A stretch of DNA of 41,709 nt from SAR116 cluster bacterium MED-G04 (GCA_002457135.1 NTKX01000005.1:1-41709), one strand, 5' to 3'; positions 1-6,410 are shown, counted from the first letter of the stretch. The notes: generated by a model from the sequence alone, not told the origin. A program made the numbers and translations.

Positions 1-79
1 AGCAACTAATTATGCAATGGACAAAGGGTATATTTATTCACCCGATGACAAACATATTTGTTTGACGAAGAGAGATTAG
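1..79 (+). CDS. Possible 3' end of a gene cut by the window start
   Basis: An open frame enters from base 2 and stops at TAG 77-79, giving 25 residues with a mixed, protein-like composition (it contains YIYSPDD and ends in LTKRD). No family can be named from so short a tail. It may be the end of a gene beginning left of the window, or chance in AT-rich DNA. Confidence 0.2.
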   Translation, partial: ATNYAMDKGYIYSPDDKHICLTKRD

Positions 80-217
80 TCTTGATGTCCTGCTATTTCT
101 GCTATTTCTGAGCAAAAGGTACTTACTTTAGGTTGTTTGTACGGGTAATTCACGACCGCATAAGTTGCTTAGCAACAGAATTTTGAATTTTAGTTTCATT
201 ATTCACGGGAGATAAAA

Positions 218-398
218 ATGAATGCTTTTCTGGCGGAATTATTTGTACTTTAAATGCTGAAGGAATCCCAGACAACAAGGACTTCCTCCCATCGGATATG
301 TCGAACTTAGATCCAAACAGTATGACTATGCTTCACGGTTTTTCAGGGCATATTTAGATGAAGGTGAAAAGCAACCTCTGGATAATGTAAACAGGTGA
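218..398 (+). pseudogene. Decayed small gene, frame broken near its start
   Basis: An ATG at 218 has a good ribosome site (GGGAG at 207-211) but stops after 11 codons. A different frame then reads from 261 to the TGA at 396-398 with protein-like content, including the segments GLPPIGYVELRSKQYDYASR and AYLDEGEKQPLDNVNR, and has no start codon of its own. The simplest reading is one gene broken by a frameshift close to the start. The family is unknown. Its end runs into the ribosome site of the next broken gene, as in a former operon. Confidence 0.3.
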
Positions 399-403
399 AG
401 AGA

Positions 404-809
404 ATGTCTGAATTGACCGAATTTCAACTTCGCCAAAAAGCCAAGATTTATGATGACTTTGAAAAGGAATGTAATCGTATCCTGCATATGACTTTAAACG
501 AGGTGCGGAAGGTATTTGAATTTGATGGGGACATGTTTGAGGAGTTTGACCAAGCATTTGAAGAGAGCGGGTCATCAATGATGTGGTTCCTGATGATGGT
601 GTTGACTGCAACCCCACTAAAGTTAGTTTTTCAGTTGAAAACTGAGCAACAGACAATTTTTTTTTATAAATGATGCGGGTAGTTTTAATGACGTTGATTG
701 CATATTAAAGGTAGTCGGAAATCATAAAACCAATTTAGTTGGCTTTGAGGAAAGGCTTTCAAGTGCAATCAAAACAAATGTTTTTTTCATAGGTAATCAA
801 TCAACATAA
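404..809 (+). pseudogene. Frameshifted hypothetical gene
   Basis: ATG 404 follows a purine-rich GTGAAGAG stretch. The first frame gives an acidic, helical N-terminus starting MSELTEFQLRQKAKIYDDF. Near 575 the protein-like reading moves to the second frame (PDDGVDCNPTKVSFSVEN). Near the run of nine T at 657-665 it moves to the third frame (INDAGSFNDVDCILKVVG and on to FFIGNQST), ending at TAA 807-809. Read without shifts, the first frame ends at 673 in a low-quality tail. I infer a gene of about 135 codons with two frameshifts. The family is not recognised. Confidence 0.42.
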
Positions 810-954
810 AACCGTCCTGTCCCGCTCGAAAGTGGCATAAAACAAGTATATCTCCTTAATAGGGTAAAAATCGTAACGGTTCAAACTAACAATTAAAATA
901 AATCTCAATCTGGCTCAACGCTAGTAGATAGTTCGCAAGGTCTGCTGTACCAAT

Positions 955-973
955 CTGCACTATAAGAGTGCAG
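955..973. repeat. Perfect 7-bp inverted repeat (hairpin or operator)
   Basis: CTGCACT (955-961) and AGTGCAG (967-973) are exact reverse complements around the 5-base centre ATAAG. No T-run follows, so it is not a classic terminator. It lies 141 bases upstream of the winged-helix gene and could be a protein-binding site. Confidence 0.4.
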
Positions 974-1060
974 AATTAAGCAGTATGGTGCCTCTAACAT
1001 CAATGGAACGTAAACGTTTTAGCTTTTTCCTAAACATTTTTAATTTGCAGACGTAATAAA

Positions 1061-1074
1061 TTGGGACATCCCAA
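1061..1074. promoter_or_regulatory. Palindromic operator candidate before the winged-helix gene
   Basis: TTGGGA and TCCCAA are exact reverse complements separated by CA, 40 bases before the ATG at 1115. A compact dyad just upstream of a small DNA-binding protein is the usual layout for an autoregulated repressor. That role is inferred from position only. Confidence 0.35.
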
Positions 1075-1114
1075 GTTGGACCGTCATCACCAAAATGGAA
1101 CAAGAGAATTTTAG

Positions 1115-1399
1115 ATGGATAAACCACTACATAAAATCAGGCTATTGCTGCATGACTTGGAAAAGTCTTACGGCCGTGTTGAACTAACTTCTACTGAGCG
1201 TGATGTGCTTTACGTGATTGAGAACTTGGCTGAGGAAAAGCCGATCATCGCATCACAAGATATATTGGCCCACGATCTGACCAATAAAATCTCACGTCAG
1301 ACAATCTACAGGTCACTCAAAACCCTTCTTAAGAAAAACTTTATTGCTAAAAGCAATATTGCTGATCGTGGCTTTTTCACTATCAACTCTCAAACCTAA
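1115..1399 (+). CDS. Small winged-helix DNA-binding protein upstream of flagellin
   Basis: A 94-residue protein. The middle reads as a winged helix-turn-helix: a first helix around LTSTERDVLYVIENLA (residues 25-40), a recognition region around SRQTIYRSLKTLLKKNFI (about 68-85), then a short wing ending in GFFTINS. The shape resembles MarR-like regulators, but no named family is certain. AAGAGAAT precedes the ATG as a modest ribosome site. The stop is 12 bases before the flagellin start, so the two genes are probably co-transcribed and the protein is a candidate local regulator of the flagellin. The palindrome at 1061-1074 may be its own site. Confidence 0.75.
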   Translation: MDKPLHKIRLLLHDLEKSYGRVELTSTERDVLYVIENLAEEKPIIASQDILAHDLTNKISRQTIYRSLKTLLKKNFIAKSNIADRGFFTINSQT

Positions 1400-1413
1400 G
1401 GGGAGTTAGCTGA

Positions 1414-2601
1414 ATGCTTTCTATTGGAACAAATGCTGGCGCCATAATGGCCCAATCTGCAGCTTATTCTGTCACTCGTGACATGGAGACAGCTATGCAT
1501 CGGTTATCTACGGGTAAGCGGATTAATGCTGCAGCTGATGATGCTGCAGGGGTGGCAATCAGTTCTAGGCTGGACAGCAGTGTCAGAGGCTTAAACCAAA
1601 GCATCCGTAATGCTCTTGATGCACAGGCTCTGGTCGATACTGCAGAAGGAGCAATGCAGGAAATAGAATCCATTCTGCAAAGGATTAGGCAATTATCGAT
1701 ACAAGCTGCTAATGACACCAACTCTGCGGATGATCTGGCTAATTTGAATGCGGAGGCCCAAAGCCTCCTCACTGAAATTGATAGAATATCTTCCTCTACC
1801 ACTTGGGCTGGCCAAAGCCTTTTGGATGGAACCTTCACCAATAAAAGCTTTCAGGTCAGTACGGGCGCTATATCTGATGGTCAACTGGTAACTTCTATTG
1901 CAGGTGCGTCCTCCGACCTTTTAAGTATAAAAAATATTAATCTAACGGAAAGTAATGAGGAAATAATTAACTTTGCGGCTACCGACTCTGTAGGCGTCAC
2001 CGTTAAACTTGAAGCAGGTACCTACAAATTTGTGCCAATTGGGATTGCTGAAGGAGGACAATATGACGTCTATTCAGGTCATCCGAGCGATACAACCTTT
2101 TTCTATGAATATACTGTCACAGCTACAGAGCTAGGTGGGGCTAATCGAATTAATTTCCCCTCCACAAGGTACGCAAACCCAAGAGATGCAATAGATAATG
2201 CCCCAAGTTACGAATTTACATTAACTCAAGCTGGATCAGTTAACGTAAGCCGATATGATAACCCGAATGATTATGGAGACAACTCTGGAGGTTTATCGAT
2301 AAAGTTAGTGAAGCCAACAGGCGCTAAGAACGCGATATCACTAATTGACACCGCCCTTCAAACTCTAAATTCGCAACGAGGTTTACTTGGTGCTATCTCA
2401 AATCGACTAGACCATATTGTAGCCAATAATACTAATGTTGCTAATAATATTGCCAAATCATTAGGTCGCATTCAGGACGCAGACTATGCTGCTGAAAGCA
2501 CAAGCTTAGGGAAGAACCAAATTCTACTGAAAGCTTCAACTGCTATGCTGGCTCAAGCCAATGCTTCTAAGCAGAATATTCTCGAACTTCTGCAGAACTG
2601 A
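1414..2601 (+). CDS. Flagellin (flagellar filament protein)
   Basis: A 395-residue flagellin, the exported subunit of the flagellar filament. The N-terminal D0/D1 region (about residues 1-150) has the family pattern, including HRLSTGKRINAAADDAAG and QSIRNALDAQALVDTAEGAM. The C-terminal D1/D0 region (about 315-395) contains SNRLDHIVANNTNVANNIA and ends with AQANASKQNILELLQN. The middle, about 185-315, is a divergent surface domain rich in Tyr, Asn and Thr that I cannot match. GGGGAG upstream of ATG 1414 supports this start. No chaperone, FlaF, FlbT or other flagellar gene is nearby, so this is an orphan flagellin in the AT-rich region. It may be an alternative or acquired filament subunit. Confidence 0.93.
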   Translation: MLSIGTNAGAIMAQSAAYSVTRDMETAMHRLSTGKRINAAADDAAGVAISSRLDSSVRGLNQSIRNALDAQALVDTAEGAMQEIESILQRIRQLSIQAANDTNSADDLANLNAEAQSLLTEIDRISSSTTWAGQSLLDGTFTNKSFQVSTGAISDGQLVTSIAGASSDLLSIKNINLTESNEEIINFAATDSVGVTVKLEAGTYKFVPIGIAEGGQYDVYSGHPSDTTFFYEYTVTATELGGANRINFPSTRYANPRDAIDNAPSYEFTLTQAGSVNVSRYDNPNDYGDNSGGLSIKLVKPTGAKNAISLIDTALQTLNSQRGLLGAISNRLDHIVANNTNVANNIAKSLGRIQDADYAAESTSLGKNQILLKASTAMLAQANASKQNILELLQN

Positions 2602-2765
2602 ACAACACCTCTTCCTACCCAAAGACTAATCAGGCTACCCCAGCACCAGCCTCCACACCCCGTGGACTGATGAAGTAGCTGAAGAATATTTAAACACTGG
2701 CTGGAATGAAGGAATGTGACGAACATAATAGTAAACACCATCACGATTCATCATGTGTTCGGGGG
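2602..2765. other. Intergenic stretch after flagellin; possible gene debris
   Basis: The whole gap to the next gene is 425 bases (2602-3026), and 2766-2896 is the repeat listed below. On the minus strand, 2754 to 2635 is open for 39 residues beginning MMNRDGVYYYVRHIPSF. The GVYYYVRHIP part recalls the first residues of some phage integrases (the RRGxYYFRRxVP pattern). It is too short and lacks the rest of any integrase, so it could be a remnant or chance. No convincing flagellin terminator was seen before the one at 2853-2883. Confidence 0.2.
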
Positions 2766-2896
2766 CAATTTCATCAAAATTAAATATCACGGAAACGTTT
2801 TTGTAAAACTGCGTCTACATATTCATAGGTGTTGAATGCCCAAAGAAAACTTGCCCATCGCATCTCCCCGCGGTGGGCTTTTTGTTTGTTTAGAGG
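2766..2896 (+). repeat. 131-bp duplicated element, copy 1
   Basis: This stretch recurs at 4083-4213. The left arm of 55 bp differs at one base between copies, and the right arm of 51 bp differs at two. Between the arms lie 25 bp (2821-2845) that are unrelated between the copies but equal in length. The left arm contains the small hairpin GTTTT-TGT-AAAAC (2797-2809) and the right arm contains a terminator. It could encode a short RNA with an exchangeable middle. No strong promoter is visible, so the strand is inferred from the terminator. Confidence 0.75.
2853..2883 (+). terminator. Rho-independent terminator in repeat copy 1
   Basis: GCCCATCGC (2853-2861) pairs with GCGGTGGGC (2870-2878), 9 bp with one T-G wobble. 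The loop is ATCTCCCC and a T5 run follows. It would end transcription from the flagellin gene or from a short RNA starting inside the repeat. Confidence 0.75.
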
Positions 2897-3026
2897 TTGC
2901 AGGCTAACTCATTGGCTGGTTACCCGGTCGTGGGGCATTTTTTGCAAAAAAAACTCATTATTGTAACATATTCGTATAATCAAGCCCTCAAATTATATAC
3001 TCGTAATTCTAGAGAGGAGAACAACA
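2897..3026 (+). promoter_or_regulatory. Leader and possible promoter of the 134-residue gene
   Basis: A consensus TATAAT occurs at 2975-2980, about 47 bases upstream of the ATG at 3027, but no good -35 lies 16-18 bp before it. A strong ribosome site (AGAGAGGAG) sits just before the start. The promoter call is tentative. Confidence 0.3.
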
Positions 3027-3431
3027 ATGCTTGGTGATAAAGTTGGTTCAATGACATTGCAGGAAACAAGTAAGCCAATTGAATCTGGTAAATTTGGTCT
3101 GCCTGCGATGGAAACTCATAATAAGGGGGGTGGAACACTGCTAGGCCACGATGTTCAGGCGCAAGCAGCATTTACAGCTCACATGCGACCAGATGGTTCT
3201 TGGTTGGGACATGCTCACGCTGGTGTTGTGATGTGCGCAGAAGGTATGGCCACATTCAAGTGTGACGGTGTTGGAAACATGACCGAAGAAGGGGGCGTTT
3301 CTTTCAGAGGCGGAGCCATATTCGAAACCACATCTGAAGCGTTTTCTGAACTGAACGGTAAGTATTTTATGTTTACCTACGAAGCCGATACAGACGGCAA
3401 AGCAGTTTGGGAGCTTTACCCCTGCAATTAG
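3027..3431 (+). CDS. Unrecognised 134-residue protein, probably beta-rich
   Basis: I do not recognise the family. There is no signal peptide and no membrane segment. The sequence is rich in Gly and in alternating polar/hydrophobic stretches. Short motifs such as MRPDGSWLGHAHAGV, CDGVGNMTEEGGVSFRG and LNGKYFMFTYEADTDGK look like strands and turns of a small beta-barrel (lipocalin-like or cyclase-like). That is inference from pattern only. It has a very strong ribosome site (AGAGAGGAG) and its own downstream terminator (3470-3507), so it is probably a single, well-translated gene. Two Cys lie mid-protein and one near the C-terminus. Confidence 0.75.
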   Translation: MLGDKVGSMTLQETSKPIESGKFGLPAMETHNKGGGTLLGHDVQAQAAFTAHMRPDGSWLGHAHAGVVMCAEGMATFKCDGVGNMTEEGGVSFRGGAIFETTSEAFSELNGKYFMFTYEADTDGKAVWELYPCN

Positions 3432-3469
3432 AGACTGAAGGCTCACCCTTTCAACCGGTGTTACATGCT

Positions 3470-3507
3470 AACCCTCACCGAACTTTTCCCGGTGGGGGTT
3501 GGTTTTT
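3470..3507 (+). terminator. Rho-independent terminator, first of two near-identical copies
   Basis: AACCCTCACCG (3470-3480) pairs with CGGTGGGGGTT (3490-3500), 11 bp with one wobble pair. GG and T5 follow. It ends the 134-residue gene. The same hairpin and loop recur at 4037-4074. Confidence 0.85.
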
Positions 3508-3589
3508 AAGTGGGCAATTCACAAAAAGGTAATATTTTTAAAATAAACGATTTTAATAGGTTTATTTATTGTGTTTGTTAGAGACCGAT

Positions 3590-3880
3590 ATGTCTGTCTA
3601 TATGCTTGTTGACGTCGATGTACACAACAAAGAAGAATATAAAAAGTACATGGAAATTGTTAAACCTATGATCGAAGACTATGATGGCGTATTTCTGATT
3701 CGTGATGGAGAGATTGATGCTCTTGAAACAAGTTTATGGAGACCAACTAGAATTGTATTAGTTAGGTTTCCTAACAAAGAATTAGCATCGAATTGGTATA
3801 ATAGTGAAGAATATAGACCCTATAAGAAATTAAGATTGGAAAAAGCTACATCTAACATTTTATTTATTGAAGGGTTATAA
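3590..3880 (+). CDS. DUF1330 family protein
   Basis: A 96-residue protein with the DUF1330 pattern: the opening strand MSVYMLVDVDVHNKEEYKKY, an FLIRDGE segment in the middle, WRPTRIVLVRFPNKELASNWY, and a YRPYKKLR helix near the end. The family adopts a dimeric ferredoxin-like alpha/beta-barrel fold; its biochemical role is not established. An in-frame TTG at 3569 would add seven residues, but ATG 3590 gives the family's normal N-terminus. The gene is AT-rich like the rest of the accessory region and stands alone between two terminator-bearing repeats. Confidence 0.85.
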   Translation: MSVYMLVDVDVHNKEEYKKYMEIVKPMIEDYDGVFLIRDGEIDALETSLWRPTRIVLVRFPNKELASNWYNSEEYRPYKKLRLEKATSNILFIEGL

Positions 3881-4036
3881 TTTAAAGACTTAAAAACACA
3901 AAAATATCAGATATTTTTAATATTAAGCACTTTTAAATAAAACCTTGAATGCCCACACATAACTGGCTCATAGCACCCTTTTATAATTTTTTTAATATTT
4001 GAGAATTAGATGCACTATACTAGAGCTATAATAACT
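3881..4036. other. AT-rich gap with a palindrome and -10-like boxes
   Basis: No gene is seen here; the whole gap to the next gene is 326 bases (3881-4206) including the elements listed below. AAAATATC/GATATTTT (3901-3917) is a perfect 8-bp dyad 20 bases after the DUF1330 stop and could act as a weak terminator. TATACT (4016-4021) and TATAAT (4027-4032) resemble -10 boxes but lack well-placed -35 partners. TTGAATGCCCA at 3945-3955 also occurs in the variable centre of repeat copy 1 (2832-2842). Confidence 0.4.
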
Positions 4037-4074
4037 AACCCTCACCGAACTTTTCCCGGTGGGGGTTGGTTTTT
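4037..4074 (+). terminator. Rho-independent terminator, second copy
   Basis: The hairpin is base-for-base the same as at 3470-3507: AACCCTCACCG (4037-4047), a nine-base loop, CGGTGGGGGTT (4057-4067), then GG and T5. It lies nine bases before the second 131-bp repeat, so the two repeat types are fused here. Confidence 0.8.
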
Positions 4075-4082
4075 ATGTGGGT

Positions 4083-4213
4083 CAATTTCATAAAAATTAA
4101 ATATCACGGAAACGTTTTTGTAAAACTGCGTCTACATCATAATTATCGTTCTGACCTTGAAAAAAACTTGTCCATCGCATCTCCCCGCGGTGGGCTTTTT
4201 GTTTGATTAGAGG
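4083..4213 (+). repeat. 131-bp duplicated element, copy 2
   Basis: The left arm 4083-4137 matches 2766-2820 at 54 of 55 positions. The right arm 4163-4213 matches 2846-2896 at 49 of 51. The 25-bp centre (4138-4162) shows no more than chance similarity to the other centre. The last seven bases overlap the 3' end of the exported-protein gene on the opposite strand. Confidence 0.75.
4170..4200 (+). terminator. Rho-independent terminator in repeat copy 2
   Basis: GTCCATCGC (4170-4178) pairs with GCGGTGGGC (4187-4195) using two wobble pairs. The loop ATCTCCCC is identical to copy 1, and T5 follows. Confidence 0.7.
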
Positions 4214-4449
4214 CGCCCTTTTCTACACCAAAATTCTCCAGTGCCAACCGCACAGAAAAAGATTCTTGCGTCATATCTGACTATGAAACTAGTTTGGTAA
4301 GCACTTTTATGTGGTTCAGAGAGAATTTCGCCATTTGCCATTATCTCGTTTGCATTTTTTCCCACAATAATCATAACTTTGTCATGGCCATTACCCCAAC
4401 TAGGGCTGGCGAACAGTATAACGGCGAGAGTAGTTAGAATTAGACGCAT
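4207..4449 (-). CDS. Small exported protein of unknown function
   Basis: An 80-residue protein. Residues 1-19 form a clear signal peptide: MR, then the hydrophobic LILTTLAVILFA, then SPSWG. The mature part is about 60 residues with two Cys (in FFCAVG and FWCRKG) that could form one disulfide in the periplasm. No family is recognised. The start lies four bases after the stop of the 212-residue gene on the same strand, and the integrase is upstream of that, so it is probably the last gene of the integrase operon. Confidence 0.6.
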   Translation of the reverse strand: MRLILTTLAVILFASPSWGNGHDKVMIIVGKNANEIMANGEILSEPHKSAYQTSFIVRYDARIFFCAVGTGEFWCRKGRL

Positions 4450-4453
4450 TATG

Positions 4454-5092
4454 TTACTCCTTCCGAACAGTAAGTTTGTTGAACCAATCTAGACCACCGA
4501 CTTCAATCCAGCCCTTATATGCGTGACTTGGGTCGTGTTCATCTTCAAAGACTATGTCGAAAAACTCTTCCAGAAACCTTTGAAACTCACCTGAGAGCGT
4601 TTTGTTCTCCGGCTTTCTCTTAGTTGCTTTTAAATATGCATATGCGCCAGCGTGGACAGCTTGTAGTGCCTCAGGGTTCTTCTGGGTTTTGATCTTCTCA
4701 TTAAGCAGCTTTTCCGGGTCATTAACTATTTCTTCCAGCGCTTCTAGATCCCCCATCAAATTTATGAAGCGGGGCATAATATTTGTCCCCGCCTCATTGG
4801 CAACTCTTCCACCGCGCTTCTTATCAAGTTCTACCATTATATCATTGCGAACTGATGGTAGAGAGCTTAAGGCACGCCTAGCCTTATAGATAAGGGTGTG
4901 GACAATTTTAATGTCATTAGCATCGTTTGAACGTGTTAAGTGTCTAGGGGGCCAAAATTTTCCATCCAGCTTTTCATTAATAAGTTTTATGTAGTCCGCA
5001 CTCACAGGGTTTTTGCTAGACGAATAGCGTATCATCAGGTCTTCTATTGATTTCGTACGCTTTTCAATATCCTGTAATTTCCAATTAGCCAT
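4454..5092 (-). CDS. Unknown 212-residue protein coupled to the integrase
   Basis: The family is not recognised. The protein is mostly helical and charged, without signal peptide or membrane segments. Visible segments include FWPPRHLTRSNDANDIKIVH (about residues 47-66) and a C-terminal part with GEFQRFLEEFFDIVFEDEH and WIEVGGLDWFNKL. The start codon overlaps the end of the integrase gene by eight bases, which implies co-transcription and probably translational coupling. An accessory role for the mobile element (directionality, regulation or a passenger function) is inference from context only. Confidence 0.7.
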   Translation of the reverse strand: MANWKLQDIEKRTKSIEDLMIRYSSSKNPVSADYIKLINEKLDGKFWPPRHLTRSNDANDIKIVHTLIYKARRALSSLPSVRNDIMVELDKKRGGRVANEAGTNIMPRFINLMGDLEALEEIVNDPEKLLNEKIKTQKNPEALQAVHAGAYAYLKATKRKPENKTLSGEFQRFLEEFFDIVFEDEHDPSHAYKGWIEVGGLDWFNKLTVRKE

Positions 5093-6383
5093 TGCTTTTC
5101 ACACCTCTGAGGAAGTTATCCCATTTGGTCATCATTTCTTTGCGATGGTCGGATATAGAAGTGTCATGATTGTATCGAGCGCCGACACCCCGTTTTGATC
5201 TTGCGCTTTGTGCCTCTGACAGCTCATCGGGATAGTCGTGAGCAGATGCCCAAGTTTTAAACGTATGTCTAATTCCGTGGGCAACAGGCGTGTTATCAGA
5301 GTCTAGTCCACGCCAGTCATCAAGATGGCTCTTACCAATTACACGCTTTAGCGTTCTGGCAGGACTGTTGTGTTCAACGTGACCAGCTTTTGTCTCACTT
5401 GCAAATATAAACTTGCTACCGTCAGCTAATTCTTGTCTTTTGTTTAAAATGTCTTGAACTATTGGCGATATCCAGCATTCATACTTCTGGCGCTCATCTG
5501 GCCTTCCTTTCATTTTTCTGGCTGGTATAACCCACCTCTCATTTTCTAGGTCAAACTCAGACCACTCAGCTTCGCATGCATTCTCTGGTCGCACGGCTGT
5601 AGCAAGGATCAGCAAAAGGCATTGGTGGTGTATGTTATTCGAGTTGGCAAGTTTAGAATAAAGCTCTGGAGCGCGATCATAATCAAAGTATCCTCGTGGT
5701 TGCTCAAGATGCTTAGTATTCAATCCCTCAGCATCGAGACTTATCTCGGCGGGGTTATCATTTCGGATAGAATAACGTTCGCTTCGAGCAAGCGAAAATA
5801 TCTGCTTGGTGTTACGAAGCACCTTTTTCATTGTGGGATGTTTGTTGTACCACTTGTCATCCCGCTTTAGCATTTCAATAACCTCAGTCGTTGTTATCTC
5901 TTCAACAGGTCTTCTGCCAAGGACTGGAAAAGCGTGATTTACTAAGTAGGACCAGTTTTGCTTTGCTACCTTTTCCTGTGACCACTCTTTATTCTTAGTT
6001 TTGTTTGCGTGCCACACTTCGGCAAATTCTTGAAAGGTTTGGCCAGATTTTGTGGCATTTGGGTTTGAGATGTTTTGTTTGGTTGTGGCAGGACTTTTAT
6101 TGCCCTCAATTGCACTCTTAATCCTGTCTATAGAAAAACCCTGTTTGAAGTAGTCTTTGGCTTCTTGGTTGCGCAGTCTTGCTTGTGAAAGGGTAATCTC
6201 TGGGTAGAGACCAAGTGTTATTATCGAAACTTTTCCACTACTGTCTTTAAGTCTACTTCTAAAAGTTTTCTTTTTGGTAGAGGTCACTCGGAGTTGCAAA
6301 TTGTTTCCGCAGGAATAGTCCTTGTATGAACTGCCACCACCACACTTGGCTGCACGCACTTGATTGTCTGTTTCGAGCCGCAT
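5085..6383 (-). CDS. Tyrosine-recombinase integrase
   Basis: A 432-residue phage/island integrase. Residues about 10-80 match the DUF4102 arm-binding domain (NNLQLRVTSTKKKTFRSRL, then TLGLYPEITLSQAR). A core-binding domain spans about 115-200 and the catalytic domain about 230-425. I see catalytic Arg265 (ATAVRPENA), His369 and Arg372 (HGIRHTF) and the nucleophile Tyr404 (GARYNHD). The His usually found about ten residues before the Tyr is replaced by a Ser/Ala stretch (SEAQSARSK), which may lower activity or mark a divergent subgroup. There is no clear ribosome site. An att-like sequence and a repeat-covered promoter lie just upstream. The gene points away from the att site at 6570. Confidence 0.9.
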   Translation of the reverse strand: MRLETDNQVRAAKCGGGSSYKDYSCGNNLQLRVTSTKKKTFRSRLKDSSGKVSIITLGLYPEITLSQARLRNQEAKDYFKQGFSIDRIKSAIEGNKSPATTKQNISNPNATKSGQTFQEFAEVWHANKTKNKEWSQEKVAKQNWSYLVNHAFPVLGRRPVEEITTTEVIEMLKRDDKWYNKHPTMKKVLRNTKQIFSLARSERYSIRNDNPAEISLDAEGLNTKHLEQPRGYFDYDRAPELYSKLANSNNIHHQCLLLILATAVRPENACEAEWSEFDLENERWVIPARKMKGRPDERQKYECWISPIVQDILNKRQELADGSKFIFASETKAGHVEHNSPARTLKRVIGKSHLDDWRGLDSDNTPVAHGIRHTFKTWASAHDYPDELSEAQSARSKRGVGARYNHDTSISDHRKEMMTKWDNFLRGVKSNG

Positions 6384-6386
6384 AAT

Positions 6387-6408
6387 GTTCGAATCCCTGT
6401 TTGGATGC
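6387..6408. repeat. Degenerate second copy of the att core, abutting the integrase start
   Basis: GTTCGAATCCC (6387-6397), five differing bases, then GGATGC (6403-6408). The same two blocks with the same 5-base spacing occur at 6570-6591, 183 bp away. The block ends three bases from the integrase ATG. It may be an old or secondary attachment site. Confidence 0.5.
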
Positions 6409-6410
6409 TG

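Larger units (their letters stand above)
810..1114. other. AT-rich gap upstream of the winged-helix/flagellin pair
   Basis: No credible gene is visible in these 305 bases. The stretch holds an inverted repeat at 955-973 and a palindrome at 1061-1074 (listed separately). It is probably the control region for the genes that follow. I found no -35/-10 pair good enough to name. Confidence 0.5.

Noticed and set aside
354-656. A 100-codon minus-strand open frame in the left region
   Set aside because: The plus-strand frames here have ribosome sites and protein-like content across frames, whereas the minus frame has neither.
2602-2700. A plus-strand fragment ending LNTGWNEGM after the flagellin gene
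   Set aside because: Under 30 residues with no start codon and no family match; probably chance.
2635-2754. Minus-strand 39-residue frame with an integrase-like beginning (GVYYYVRHIP)
   Set aside because: Similarity covers only about ten residues and no other integrase part is nearby. It is kept as a note in the gap entry, not as a gene.
4075-4206. A 43-codon open frame from ATG 4075 through the whole second 131-bp repeat
   Set aside because: The matching frame in copy 1 is broken by a stop and a different start region. The centres share no residues, and conservation between copies is at the base level including the terminator. An RNA or DNA element explains it better.
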